In this document: positions 16,677-24,572 of the stretch, piece after piece | How the letters are laid out: each line of letters starts with the position of its first letter | Numbering within the stretch: the first letter of the stretch is position 1 | Assembly: GCA_964605665.1 (NCBI GenBank) | Contig: CAZSDP010000003.1 | Span: 186,001 to 250,000 of the forward strand | DNA from: CAZSDP01 sp964605665 | Lineage (GTDB): Bacteria > Planctomycetota > UBA8108 > UBA1146 | Length of the DNA: 64,000 nt | Direction of reading: 5' to 3' | Position numbers and translations under genes: made by a program | Notes under the pieces: model-generated | The model's input: only the letters and a program-made list of their open reading frames with translations | Told to the model about the DNA's origin: nothing | The model's database searches: none

Positions 16677-16823
16677 GGTGCCAAGTCTATTACGCCCGAT
16701 CCTCGGCGTGGGGGAAAACTGAAGAGATGATCAAGAAGGTGTCATCTCCACGTGCAACTGGGGATTCTCCGTCGATTTGGGCATGCCGATCCGCAACAAT
16801 GATCGCTCCGGAAGGAGTTCGTT

Positions 16824-17855
16824 TTGGCTGACTTGAGATCAGATACGGTGACCCACCCCACGGAGGCGATGCGAGACGCGATGCGCACCGCACCCCTCGG
16901 AGACGATGTCTTCGGAGATGACCCAACGGTTCTCGCTCTAGAGCAGAAAGTCGCCGATCTCCTCGGTAAAGAAGCTGCGATCTTCACCCCGACCGGAACG
17001 ATGGCGAATACGATCGCCATCGCGATCTCGACGAGACCCGGGGACGAGATGATCTTGATGGAAGACGCCCACATCTTCCTCTACGAAGGGGGTGGATCTG
17101 CTCGGCTCTGGGGAGTGCAGTCTCATCCTCTACCCGCATCTGAAGGCTGCTTGACGCCAGATCAAGTGGAGAGTGCCGTTCGAGCAGACGATCCTCACCA
17201 CCCACGCACCAGTCTCGTTTGCTTAGAGAACACTCACAATATGCAAGGTGGGCGCGTCGTTCCGCCGGAGAAGATTGCGGCGGTCTATGAGGTGTGTCAG
17301 CGCCATCAACTCCATCTGCACCTCGACGGAGCGCGGCTCTTCCACGCCGCCGTCGCGACCGGTCTCCCCCTCGCCTCCTTTGCAGCTCACGTCGACACCG
17401 TGAGCTGCTGCTTCTCGAAGGGGCTCTCTTGTCCTGCCGGCTCGGTGCTCGCCGGCCCAGCCACCTTGATTGCTGAAGCACACCGAGTGAGAAAAGTCCT
17501 CGGTGGCGGAATGCGGCAAACCGGGGTGCTCGCTGCGTGCGCCCTCGTCGCACTTGACTCCGGCATCGACAGACTCCAGGAGGATCACACTCGAGTTCAG
17601 CGCCTCGCCGAAGGTCTCCGCGGTCTTCCTCAGGTCTCCCTCGATCCAGACCCACCGCAGAGCAATATCCTCTTCGCGCGCTTTGCCGATCTCGACCAGC
17701 GAGGGCACGAGGAGTTGGTCACACTCCTGGAGGAAAAGGGAGTCCGCACGATCGACTCGCCACCACGGGGGGTCCGACTGGTGGTCCACCGCCAAGTCGA
17801 CGACGAAGCGATCGAAAGAACGATCGCCGCGTTTCATTCGATTCGAGGACGCTGA
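16824..17855 (+). CDS. ltaE: Low-specificity L-threonine aldolase
   Basis: PLP enzyme of 343 residues, the usual size. It opens with DLRSDTVTHPTEAM and GDDVFGDDPTVLALE, both signature blocks of threonine aldolases. The PLP lysine lies in CCFSKGLSCPAGS, and HLDGARLFHAA supplies the Asp that contacts the pyridine nitrogen. It cleaves threonine or allo-threonine to glycine and acetaldehyde in the cytoplasm. Start: TTG at 16824, with GGAAGGAG six bases upstream, which fixes the start in spite of the rare codon. The gene stands alone, divergent from the BFD-like gene. Confidence 0.93.
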   Translation: MADLRSDTVTHPTEAMRDAMRTAPLGDDVFGDDPTVLALEQKVADLLGKEAAIFTPTGTMANTIAIAISTRPGDEMILMEDAHIFLYEGGGSARLWGVQSHPLPASEGCLTPDQVESAVRADDPHHPRTSLVCLENTHNMQGGRVVPPEKIAAVYEVCQRHQLHLHLDGARLFHAAVATGLPLASFAAHVDTVSCCFSKGLSCPAGSVLAGPATLIAEAHRVRKVLGGGMRQTGVLAACALVALDSGIDRLQEDHTRVQRLAEGLRGLPQVSLDPDPPQSNILFARFADLDQRGHEELVTLLEEKGVRTIDSPPRGVRLVVHRQVDDEAIERTIAAFHSIRGR

Positions 17856-18257
17856 GGACCAACTCCCCGATCAAACCACATTGACAACCTCTCAACGAAG
17901 GGGCGAAATCCGCCTACAAAACCCCCTAAGCCCTTATATTGCAGGCATCTAGGAGTTTCCCCAATTGAGGCGGTCACCGTTCCGAAATCGGGAGCGGAGG
18001 CGATACCTCTCTATTAACAGTCAGGGCCACCTTCGGGATTGGACCATTCCATGTGGTATTCTTCAGCGGCAACTCACAGATGTTTGGCAAATCACAGAAG
18101 TCGTGAATTCGGCGGGGGTTCCCCCTCCGGCCGAGAGTCTCACGAAGCGCGGATTTTGCCTCTTCGTCCCTCCCCTCCGCCCCCTTCGGCGGGGTGGAGT
18201 GATCGGAATGAACGGAGTCCTCGTCGTCACGGACGGGGAGAAAGGTGCGACGGTTCG
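17856..18257. other. 402-base leader region of the sigma factor operon, with a GC-rich hairpin
   Basis: No gene is convincing here. The sigma factor frame stays open back to 18039, but this N-terminal extension is proline-, arginine- and serine-rich and unlike an ECF sigma. A hairpin at 18175-18199 has a 9-bp stem with one G-U pair (CTCCGCCCC with GGGGTGGAG) and no T-run. It could be a leader RNA element. I could not identify a promoter with both boxes well placed. Confidence 0.4.
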
Positions 18258-18929
18258 ATGCAATTCGGCGAATCTGACCACCTCGAGCCAAAATCGAAGG
18301 CGGCGGGGGACTCGACCTCCGGACCGTCTTCCGGCACCTCACTCCCTCCCCATCAGGGATCTCAACCGCTCTCTGAAATCGATGACTGTACCCTCGCACG
18401 CGCCGCCGGATCGGGAGACAGCGCTGCCTATCGCACCTTGATGGAGCGGTATGAGCGCCTCCTCTTCAAAATCGCGCTGCGAAAGTCGGGGAATCACGCC
18501 GACGCAGAAGACATCGTCCAAGACATCTGCTTCCACGCCTGGCGTTCTCTGCCAAAGATTCGAGATCCCCAGGCATTCCTTGGCTGGTTGATGGCGATCG
18601 CACACAATCGCGCAAATCGTTACTGCAATCGTCGTAAACGGAAGATCGTCATCCTCGACGAGGCGAGACAAACGCTCGAAGAACGAGAGCGCTCCCGAGC
18701 GGCTCGGGCGGAGTCGGACGAAGGGGGCGGAGAATTGGTTCAGCGCCTTCCCGATGAGATGCGTTTGGCGCTCACCTGGAAGTATCTGGACGGCTGTTCT
18801 TACGAAGAGATCGGAGAACGACTCGACATGTCATTTCACCAAGTCGATTACCTGCTGCGGAGAGCGAAATCAGCCCTACGCAGAGAGGTCGAGAAGGTGG
18901 ACCGCATTGGGGAAGAGGGGCTCGCATGA
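18258..18929 (+). CDS. ECF-type RNA polymerase sigma factor
   Basis: The protein has 223 residues. After a polar N-terminal tail of about 40 residues, region 2 spans YERLLFKIALRKSG through DAEDIVQDICFHAWRSLPK and FLGWLMAIAHNRANRY (core binding and -10 melting). Region 4 is LPDEMRLALTWKYLDGCSY-EEIGERLDMSFHQVDYLLRRA, a helix-turn-helix for the -35 element. Regions 1 and 3 are missing, which defines the extracytoplasmic function class. The ATG at 18258 is taken as start; the open frame upstream looks non-coding. The stop overlaps the ATG of the anti-sigma gene by four bases, so the pair should be made in step. It likely drives this operon and other envelope genes. Confidence 0.9.
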   Translation: MQFGESDHLEPKSKAAGDSTSGPSSGTSLPPHQGSQPLSEIDDCTLARAAGSGDSAAYRTLMERYERLLFKIALRKSGNHADAEDIVQDICFHAWRSLPKIRDPQAFLGWLMAIAHNRANRYCNRRKRKIVILDEARQTLEERERSRAARAESDEGGGELVQRLPDEMRLALTWKYLDGCSYEEIGERLDMSFHQVDYLLRRAKSALRREVEKVDRIGEEGLA

Positions 18930-19750
18930 AACCGGCTCTCGATTCTTGTCGTTGGGTGACAACCCAGCTTCCGCGTTACCTCGATGGAGAGCTCGCTCTC
19001 GATCTTGGGGCCCGTGTCTCACTCCACCTCGATCGTTGTGAGTTGTGCCGACGAGCTCTCGCAGAAGAGAGCGAGCTCCTGGTCACCACGGTGAACCACC
19101 TGGTGCCGAGTGAACCCCCTCCCCACTTACTCGACAGTGCGATGGCGAAAATCGAGTTTGCTGCAGGTTCGGCACGAGATTCAGAGGTTGCTCCGGTGTT
19201 GACGCCTCCCCCACCTCTGAAGATCGCTCGGCGACCGGTCAGTTCCGCTCTGGCTGCCGCGGCAGTACTCGCATTCGTCATCTGGGCGATCCCGAGCGCG
19301 GATTTACCAAAGAGTCAAAACCGATTGGCGCCGGTCGCTTCGAACCTGCCAGAGCTTCAGTCTGAGCCAGATTCAAGTACGGGACGGTCCAACGAATTTG
19401 CCTCTTCGCAAACAAATCGAGTGGTGAGTTCCGATCTCCTCGACTCTGGTTCCATCGTCGTGAGCGATGAACCTCCGTTGGTCCTTCAGCGAGGGGATGT
19501 CGATACAAATGGTCGCGTCGACTTCGAGGACTTACAGCAGATCCATCATTACTTACACGGTGGTGGGGACGCACCGGCCTGTCTCGCCGCGGCAGATTTT
19601 GACGGAGATGGCGAAATCACCATGAGTGATTCCGCATCGGCTTTGCGACGCGTTGTGGGTGATATGCAAGACCTCGACTCGATCGCTTCAGCAGTCTTCG
19701 TGATCAATGACCGGCATCCCGATCTACCCTGTAATCCTCTTTGCCCCTGA
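18926..19750 (+). CDS. Membrane anti-sigma factor with extracytoplasmic dockerin-like module
   Basis: The protein has 274 residues. The N-terminal zinc-finger anti-sigma domain has Cys8, His34, Cys38 and Cys41 (HLDRCELC), the ZAS/zf-HC2 pattern that binds ECF sigma factors. One transmembrane helix follows (about 105-122, SALAAAAVLAFVIW). A polar linker leads to an outer domain at about 188-260: QRGDVDTNGRVDFEDL, a spacer, AAADFDGDGEITMSDS, and a closing DLPCNPLCP. The Asp/Asn loops and the CP ending match the dockerin-like tails of the exported proteins in this window. I infer that the outer module senses calcium, a partner protein or envelope state and controls release of the sigma factor. 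It overlaps the sigma gene (ATGA) and lies 72 bases before the selenoprotein gene. Confidence 0.85.
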   Translation: MKPALDSCRWVTTQLPRYLDGELALDLGARVSLHLDRCELCRRALAEESELLVTTVNHLVPSEPPPHLLDSAMAKIEFAAGSARDSEVAPVLTPPPPLKIARRPVSSALAAAAVLAFVIWAIPSADLPKSQNRLAPVASNLPELQSEPDSSTGRSNEFASSQTNRVVSSDLLDSGSIVVSDEPPLVLQRGDVDTNGRVDFEDLQQIHHYLHGGGDAPACLAAADFDGDGEITMSDSASALRRVVGDMQDLDSIASAVFVINDRHPDLPCNPLCP

Positions 19751-19822
19751 GCCAAGATTCTCGAGAGTTTGCGCGAGGTGTAGAGCCCCGCGATAGCGAC
19801 CGAAATTGGAAGGACATGCGGA

Positions 19823-21340
19823 GTGACGAAAACGATCGGTTCGATCGCCCTCGGGGCGCTTGGGCTCTGGATCCTGTTTTCGATGCTCGGGGACTCCTCG
19901 GCGTCGGGAGACAACTCTGCTCCAGGCCTTCCTCAATCCACGAGCGAAGATACGACGGATGATTCGACGAAGCCGGGATCGACCGGTGAGTCGGAAGAGC
20001 GCGCGATGACGGTGCTCTATACCATTCACAATGCCGGCTACGTCGAACCGTGTGGCTGACCGAAGAAGAAAGTGAAGCTGGGCAGTTTGGCTCGGCGTAT
20101 GACTTACCTGAATTCTTTGAAGCGCGACGGTGTAGAACCGATTCTCCTCGACGGAGGGGACTGGCTCTTTAGCCTCGGCAACGTCAAGAAGAACCACTTT
20201 GCACGACGCCAACTGATCGACAAAGGAAAACTGCTCGTCGATGCCTACAACCGTTTTGGGTATCGAGCCGCCGCCATCGCTGAACACGATCTCGCCTTCG
20301 GAATCGACACCCTCCGAATGCTTGAAGAGCGCGCGAACTTTCCATTTCTCTGCGCAAACTTGGTCCAAGAAGGTAACCAGCCGGTCTTCCCTGGATCGAC
20401 GATCATCGAAAGCGGGGGGAAAAAACTCGGGGTCATCGCAGTCGTTGCGAAACTATCCGATCGATTTCTCGCCACGATTGATCCCACGCTTTCGGTGACC
20501 GACCCCAAAGAAGCGCTGATTCGGGAGTTGACCAAGCTGGGAGAGTCCGTCGATGCCGTGTTCGTCCTCGGCCATCTCGATCGCCCTATCGTCGAAGAGT
20601 GGGCAGAAGAGATCGAGGGAATCGACTTCATCCTCGACCCCTCGAGCTACGGTGGAAACGAATCGACGTGGATCAATCCCAGCGAAGAATTCGCCAACAT
20701 GAATGGACGTCTCCTTCTGAGGGTCAGTGGACAGGGGTCGACGATCGGCCGTCTCGATCTCTACCTCAGAAAGCGAGGCGCCCCGTGGATCGATGTCTAT
20801 GACGACGCGTCCTCCCCGGAGAACATCTACTCGTTTTCAACAACGCGGCTCGCCGCTCACATCGGGAAGCATCCGGGAATTCAGGCGCTGGTCGACAAGT
20901 TCCTCAAGGGAACCCGCTACCAAGGGGTTACAGAGTCCGACTTGGTGTTCGAGCCGTCTCCCGACTACCTCGGAGCAGAAACGTGCAGTGCTTGCCACGT
21001 TGAGCAATCTGAGTTCTGGCGCGGGACAGGGCACGGAAAAGCGTATTCGACCCTAGAGAAAAGCGGCGACCAATTCCGATACGACTGTGTGTCCTGCCAT
21101 GTGCTCGGCTACGGAGAAACCTTCGTGGACGCCCATGCGGTCGGACAATTCAAAGATGTGCAATGTGAGTCTTGCCACGGAACCAACCCGCAGCACCCAC
21201 TCAATCCCCCTGCCCACCCCTGGGGCAAGGTCAATGTGGAGCGCTGCTGGCCGTGTCATGACCCTCGCGTGACCCGCGTCTCCTTCGAGCCGGCGTCTGC
21301 GTTTCCAAAAGTCAGCTGTCCACCTTTAAAGCGAAATTGA
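19823..21340 (+). CDS. Candidate selenoprotein: metallophosphatase-like/tetrahaem cytochrome c, UGA at codon 79
   Basis: Read as one gene of 505 residues with UGA at 20057-20059 decoded as selenocysteine. Codons before it give GYVEPCG and codons after it PKKKVKLGSLARR, in the same frame with no other stop to 21340. The adjacent paralog has VCGCKRKKVRQGS at this place, so the UGA aligns with Cys68 there. Domains: N-terminal membrane anchor or signal (IGSIALGALGLWILF), a calcineurin-like/5'-nucleotidase-type domain (LLDGGDWLF, AIAEHDLAFG), then four CxxCH haem sites (CSACH, CVSCH, CESCH, CWPCH) of cytochrome c554 type. It is expected outside the cytoplasmic membrane in electron transfer. The GTG start has AAGGA nine bases upstream. 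UGA is a normal stop in other genes here, so code change is excluded. A sequencing error or a recent nonsense mutation is the alternative. Confidence 0.78.
20057..20095 (+). promoter_or_regulatory. Candidate bacterial SECIS element after the UGA codon
   Basis: Directly after the UGA, CCG (20060-20062) can pair with CGG (20093-20095). Inside it AGCU (20076-20079) pairs with GGCU (20089-20092) using one wobble pair, and the apical loop GGGCAGUUU begins 20 bases after the UGA. Bacterial SECIS hairpins lie in this position and expose guanines in the loop. The stem is short and weak, so the structure is only compatible with, not proof of, selenocysteine insertion. Confidence 0.4.
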
Positions 21341-21354
21341 TGGAGGAGCCATCG

Positions 21355-22851
21355 ATGTCTCACCAGGTTCGCCTCACCATGATCTTCGGAGTCCTTTTGC
21401 TCGGCCTCGTCGGAAAGCTCCTTTTTGAGGAGCACTTCGCAGCCGCTGATTCCCCGGAAAAGAAGGCCCCCGCGCCGACGACCGACTCCACCGACGGCAA
21501 AGAGCTATTCTTCGTCTATTCGGTCAATGTGGTCGGAGAGATCGACGTCTGCGGCTGTAAGCGAAAGAAGGTTCGCCAAGGGTCGATCACTCGCCGAGGA
21601 AGCTATCTGCGCCAAGCGCAGTACGTCCATCCCAACATGATCGTGGTCGACGGCGGGAATGCTCTTCTCGGCCCCGACGATAAACGTACCACCGCTCACG
21701 AACTCGAACAGACCCTGGAAAAATCGAAGGTCTTGGTGGAAGCCTACAATCGCCTCGGCTACGGAGCGATGGCGGTCGGGAACTACGATCTACTACTCGG
21801 GCTGGAGAATTTGAAACAGCTCGAAGAGATGGCGAAATTCCCCTTCATCTCAGCGAACCTCGCGGATGCAGAAACCGGTGAGCTGATCTTCCCCCCCACC
21901 GCAGAAGTGGAATCTGGTGGCGTGAAGGTCGGACTGGTCGGCCTGACTTTGGAGACGATCCCTCAGTACTACCTCGATAAGTCCTCTCCCAATCGAAAGC
22001 TCAAATTGACCGATGCCCTCGCTGCGGCAGAAAAGTATGTCTCCGAGTTGCGCACTCGCAACGACATCGTGGTCGTGATGTCGATCAATGATGTGAACCG
22101 AAACCGAGAGATTGCGGAGAAGGTCGCCGGCATCGACTTCCTGATCGACCCCTTGATCGAACTGGGCAATCACAAACTCTGGGTCGACAAGGAGCAGCTT
22201 CAGGAGAAGATCGGCGAAACGGTGATGGTACGAACCGACGCCCAGGGTGCACGACTCGGTACCATCGACTTCACGGTGTATCCCAATTCACGCCCCTACC
22301 TCGACGGTGCTGAAGCGGAACTCGTCGAGGGAAAATCGTGGTACTGGTTCGAGCGAGTTTCACTCGAGCCCCACATGCTCGAAGATCCCGAGATCGAGTT
22401 ACTGGTACAAGCATACCGAAACCAGGCGAGCGTGGTCGACGTCGCAAAGCTTCCGCCTCTGCCGAACAAAGATCACTTTCTGACCGCGACGACTTGCCAG
22501 GCATGCCACACCGAGCAGTATGACTTCTGGAAGGGAACGACCCACGCCGATGCCTTCGCCAGTCTCGAAGAAACGGGCGACCAGTGGCGGCAAGACTGTA
22601 TCGGTTGTCACGTCGTCGGGTATGGACAGGCGTTCATCGCACCCGCGGATGCAGAGCCGTACAAAGATGTCCAGTGCGAGAACTGCCACGGGTTGAATCC
22701 GCAGCACCCCACCGATCCCGCCGCGCACAAATGGGGACCGGTGCAAGAGATGGCTTGCCTCACCTGCCACAACAAAGAACAGACGCGCGAAGATTTCATC
22801 TTCTTCCGCGAGCGTCCAAAAGTCGCCTGCCCACCACTGCAGCGTCCTTGA
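21355..22851 (+). CDS. Metallophosphatase-like/tetrahaem cytochrome c protein, cysteine paralog
   Basis: The protein has 498 residues and is a paralog of the preceding gene over its full length. The N-terminal hydrophobic segment (MIFGVLLLGLVGKLLF) is a signal or anchor. The CGC motif at residues 66-68 has cysteine where the first gene has UGA. The phosphatase-like part keeps VVDGGNALLG but has GNYDLLLG where the first copy has EHDLAFG, and SVNVVG where the first has TIHNAG, so histidine metal ligands appear lost. Four haem sites follow: CQACH, CIGCH, CENCH and CLTCH. GGAGGAG precedes the ATG at 21355 by six bases; the stop of the selenoprotein gene lies 15 bases upstream. The two proteins probably work together in periplasmic electron transfer. 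The physiological partner is unknown. Confidence 0.87.
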   Translation: MSHQVRLTMIFGVLLLGLVGKLLFEEHFAAADSPEKKAPAPTTDSTDGKELFFVYSVNVVGEIDVCGCKRKKVRQGSITRRGSYLRQAQYVHPNMIVVDGGNALLGPDDKRTTAHELEQTLEKSKVLVEAYNRLGYGAMAVGNYDLLLGLENLKQLEEMAKFPFISANLADAETGELIFPPTAEVESGGVKVGLVGLTLETIPQYYLDKSSPNRKLKLTDALAAAEKYVSELRTRNDIVVVMSINDVNRNREIAEKVAGIDFLIDPLIELGNHKLWVDKEQLQEKIGETVMVRTDAQGARLGTIDFTVYPNSRPYLDGAEAELVEGKSWYWFERVSLEPHMLEDPEIELLVQAYRNQASVVDVAKLPPLPNKDHFLTATTCQACHTEQYDFWKGTTHADAFASLEETGDQWRQDCIGCHVVGYGQAFIAPADAEPYKDVQCENCHGLNPQHPTDPAAHKWGPVQEMACLTCHNKEQTREDFIFFRERPKVACPPLQRP

Positions 22852-22895
22852 TTCGCGGCACTTTCAATTTGAAGTGATTCTCCGATCAAAGGAGA

Positions 22896-22939
22896 AATCG
22901 GGGGGCTACCGGAAAAACCGGTGAGCCCCCCGATTCCAT
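22896..22939. terminator. Strong hairpin terminator at end of sigma/cytochrome operon
   Basis: A perfect 12-bp stem (AATCGGGGGGCT at 22896-22907 with AGCCCCCCGATT at 22924-22935) continues as ACCGG/CCGGT with one bulged G and an AAAAA loop. It is followed by CCATTTTC. It lies between convergent genes and probably ends both transcripts. A second small hairpin (TTCTCC/GGAGAA, 22878-22896) abuts it. Confidence 0.8.
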
Positions 22940-23064
22940 TTTCGATGATCACAAACGTTTACTCGCGATCAGCATGACTCTCGAGGAGCACGCTCCTGAA
23001 TACAAAGTTCTGCATCAAAGAAGCGAAGAGGTCTCTCTGTTTTGGCCAGTTGGCGCCGACCAAC

Positions 23065-24492
23065 TCACTCGGGAGGATGGAGATACCAAAAGATGTCTTC
23101 TTGTTGCAATTGGGGACGTCGGATTCCAGAGCCACCATTCTTGACGAGGTCGGAGGGATCAAACTCTCGTGCCCCTTCATCACTCAGATTGACGCCCAAT
23201 GACCAGATCAGGCGCCGAGTTCGATCAAACCGAAACGGCTCTCCTGAGTAGGGATCGGTGATCGCGTCAACTCGAAGCCCAAGAGGATCGAGGATCTCCT
23301 TCAGATTCTCCGGCAATCTTCCCGTGATCCGCTCAAATTTACGCAACAGCAGGCAGAGCCGAGCTCCCCGCTCAGAAAGCTGAGAGAAATCGACATCTAA
23401 CACAGATCTCTTGAGCTGAAGTTGCACTATTGAAAGCCAAACAGAGCCCATGTCGAGTTTATCGCGAATCTTCTCGAGAAAAGCAGGAGTTGGCTTCGCC
23501 GTCGTGGTCCGCTGAAAGGGTGGAGTCTGCTGCTCGATGACGCTCTCTCGGTAGTAATCGAAGAGACGTCGCCGAGTTCGGTTCTCTTTCACGAACTTCC
23601 CCACGATTCCGATTTCCTCTTTCCATTCCGCTAAGCTCAAAGTTCCGTTCTCATTTCCGACCACAGACTGGTACTCACCGGCAACCGCTCGCCGGAATTG
23701 GGTCGAACGACCAGCTAAGACAGAGTAGCGTTCGAGCCAGCGAGTTTCGGAAGCCGCATCGAGCTGCCCTTCCGCGACCAATCGGTCAAGGAGGCTCCAC
23801 ACCATTTGAAGTCGTGACAATGCGACGTGGAAGTCCAGCAAGTTTCTACTGCTCTCAAGGTGTAACTCCACCATGGTATGGAGAGCCTCAAGATCACGCG
23901 ACGCTTCCAAGCCTCTCCCTTTGATGCGTGAGCTTTGGACGCGGGCGAACCACAGCTGTGTCACCTTCATGTCGGGAGTCCCCATACCGACTTCGGGTAG
24001 CAGGGGCAAACCCATCGCTTTCCGCTGCGAAATCTCCTGGAGCTGATCAAGAGTCGATCGGTGAAGGTCGAGATAGGTCGTCACCTGATCAAAGGTTCCC
24101 GACTCGATCCAATCGGACCGCAAAAACTGATTCCTCGACCGATCCCGCGCTCGTCTCCTCCGCGAAGAGGAGCGCTGCCCCGCGTTCGCCTGGGCAGCAT
24201 GCCAATCGCTGAGCTGCTGACTCCAATTCGGAGGTTCCGGCAACTGCGCAGCGAGTTCGACGAATCCTTGGTAAACCGACTCTGAGGGTGCTACCGAAGG
24301 CAGTGGGCCCAATCGCAGAAAGGAATCATCAATCGGTGGTTCATCTCGAAGAAGAATCAACCCGGAGATCCCGACGATGGAGCTGAATAGCATAAAGAGG
24401 AGCAGAAGCTGGAGCTTCAGACTCCTCTTCTTTTCCAAATTCGCCGGCTCCACTCGCGTCACTGACTGAGAATCTACGGACCTCAAAGTCAC
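23065..24492 (-). CDS. Membrane-anchored protein of unknown function, paralog A
   Basis: The protein has 475 residues. One transmembrane helix near residues 29-48 (LQLLLLFMLFSSIVGISGLI) leaves a short cytoplasmic tail and a large outer domain that is helical and rich in Arg, Leu and Ser. The C-terminus has LRKFERITGRLPENLKEI, then ITDPYSGEPFRFDRT and LIWSLGVNLSDEG, a motif that recurs in planctomycete membrane proteins of unknown role. It is homologous to the next upstream gene (24573-26078), most clearly at the C-terminus and in the RSTLDQL / LLDRL regions. I do not recognise a characterised family. The GTG start at 24492 has no clear binding site. It probably forms an operon with its paralog, 80 bases away. 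Confidence 0.7.
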   Translation of the reverse strand: MTLRSVDSQSVTRVEPANLEKKRSLKLQLLLLFMLFSSIVGISGLILLRDEPPIDDSFLRLGPLPSVAPSESVYQGFVELAAQLPEPPNWSQQLSDWHAAQANAGQRSSSRRRRARDRSRNQFLRSDWIESGTFDQVTTYLDLHRSTLDQLQEISQRKAMGLPLLPEVGMGTPDMKVTQLWFARVQSSRIKGRGLEASRDLEALHTMVELHLESSRNLLDFHVALSRLQMVWSLLDRLVAEGQLDAASETRWLERYSVLAGRSTQFRRAVAGEYQSVVGNENGTLSLAEWKEEIGIVGKFVKENRTRRRLFDYYRESVIEQQTPPFQRTTTAKPTPAFLEKIRDKLDMGSVWLSIVQLQLKRSVLDVDFSQLSERGARLCLLLRKFERITGRLPENLKEILDPLGLRVDAITDPYSGEPFRFDRTRRLIWSLGVNLSDEGAREFDPSDLVKNGGSGIRRPQLQQEDIFWYLHPPE

Positions 24493-24572
24493 CTCGATCG
24501 ACAGGGAAAAGCTGCGACTCGGTCGCCGACATTCTGAGTCACTCTATGAGCGGCCAAGCACGGCTGCTCTGC

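Noticed and set aside
20057..20059. UGA reassigned genome-wide to Trp or Gly
   Set aside because: Many complete genes here end in TGA at the expected family length, for example queE, ligA and the sigma factor, so TGA is a normal stop.
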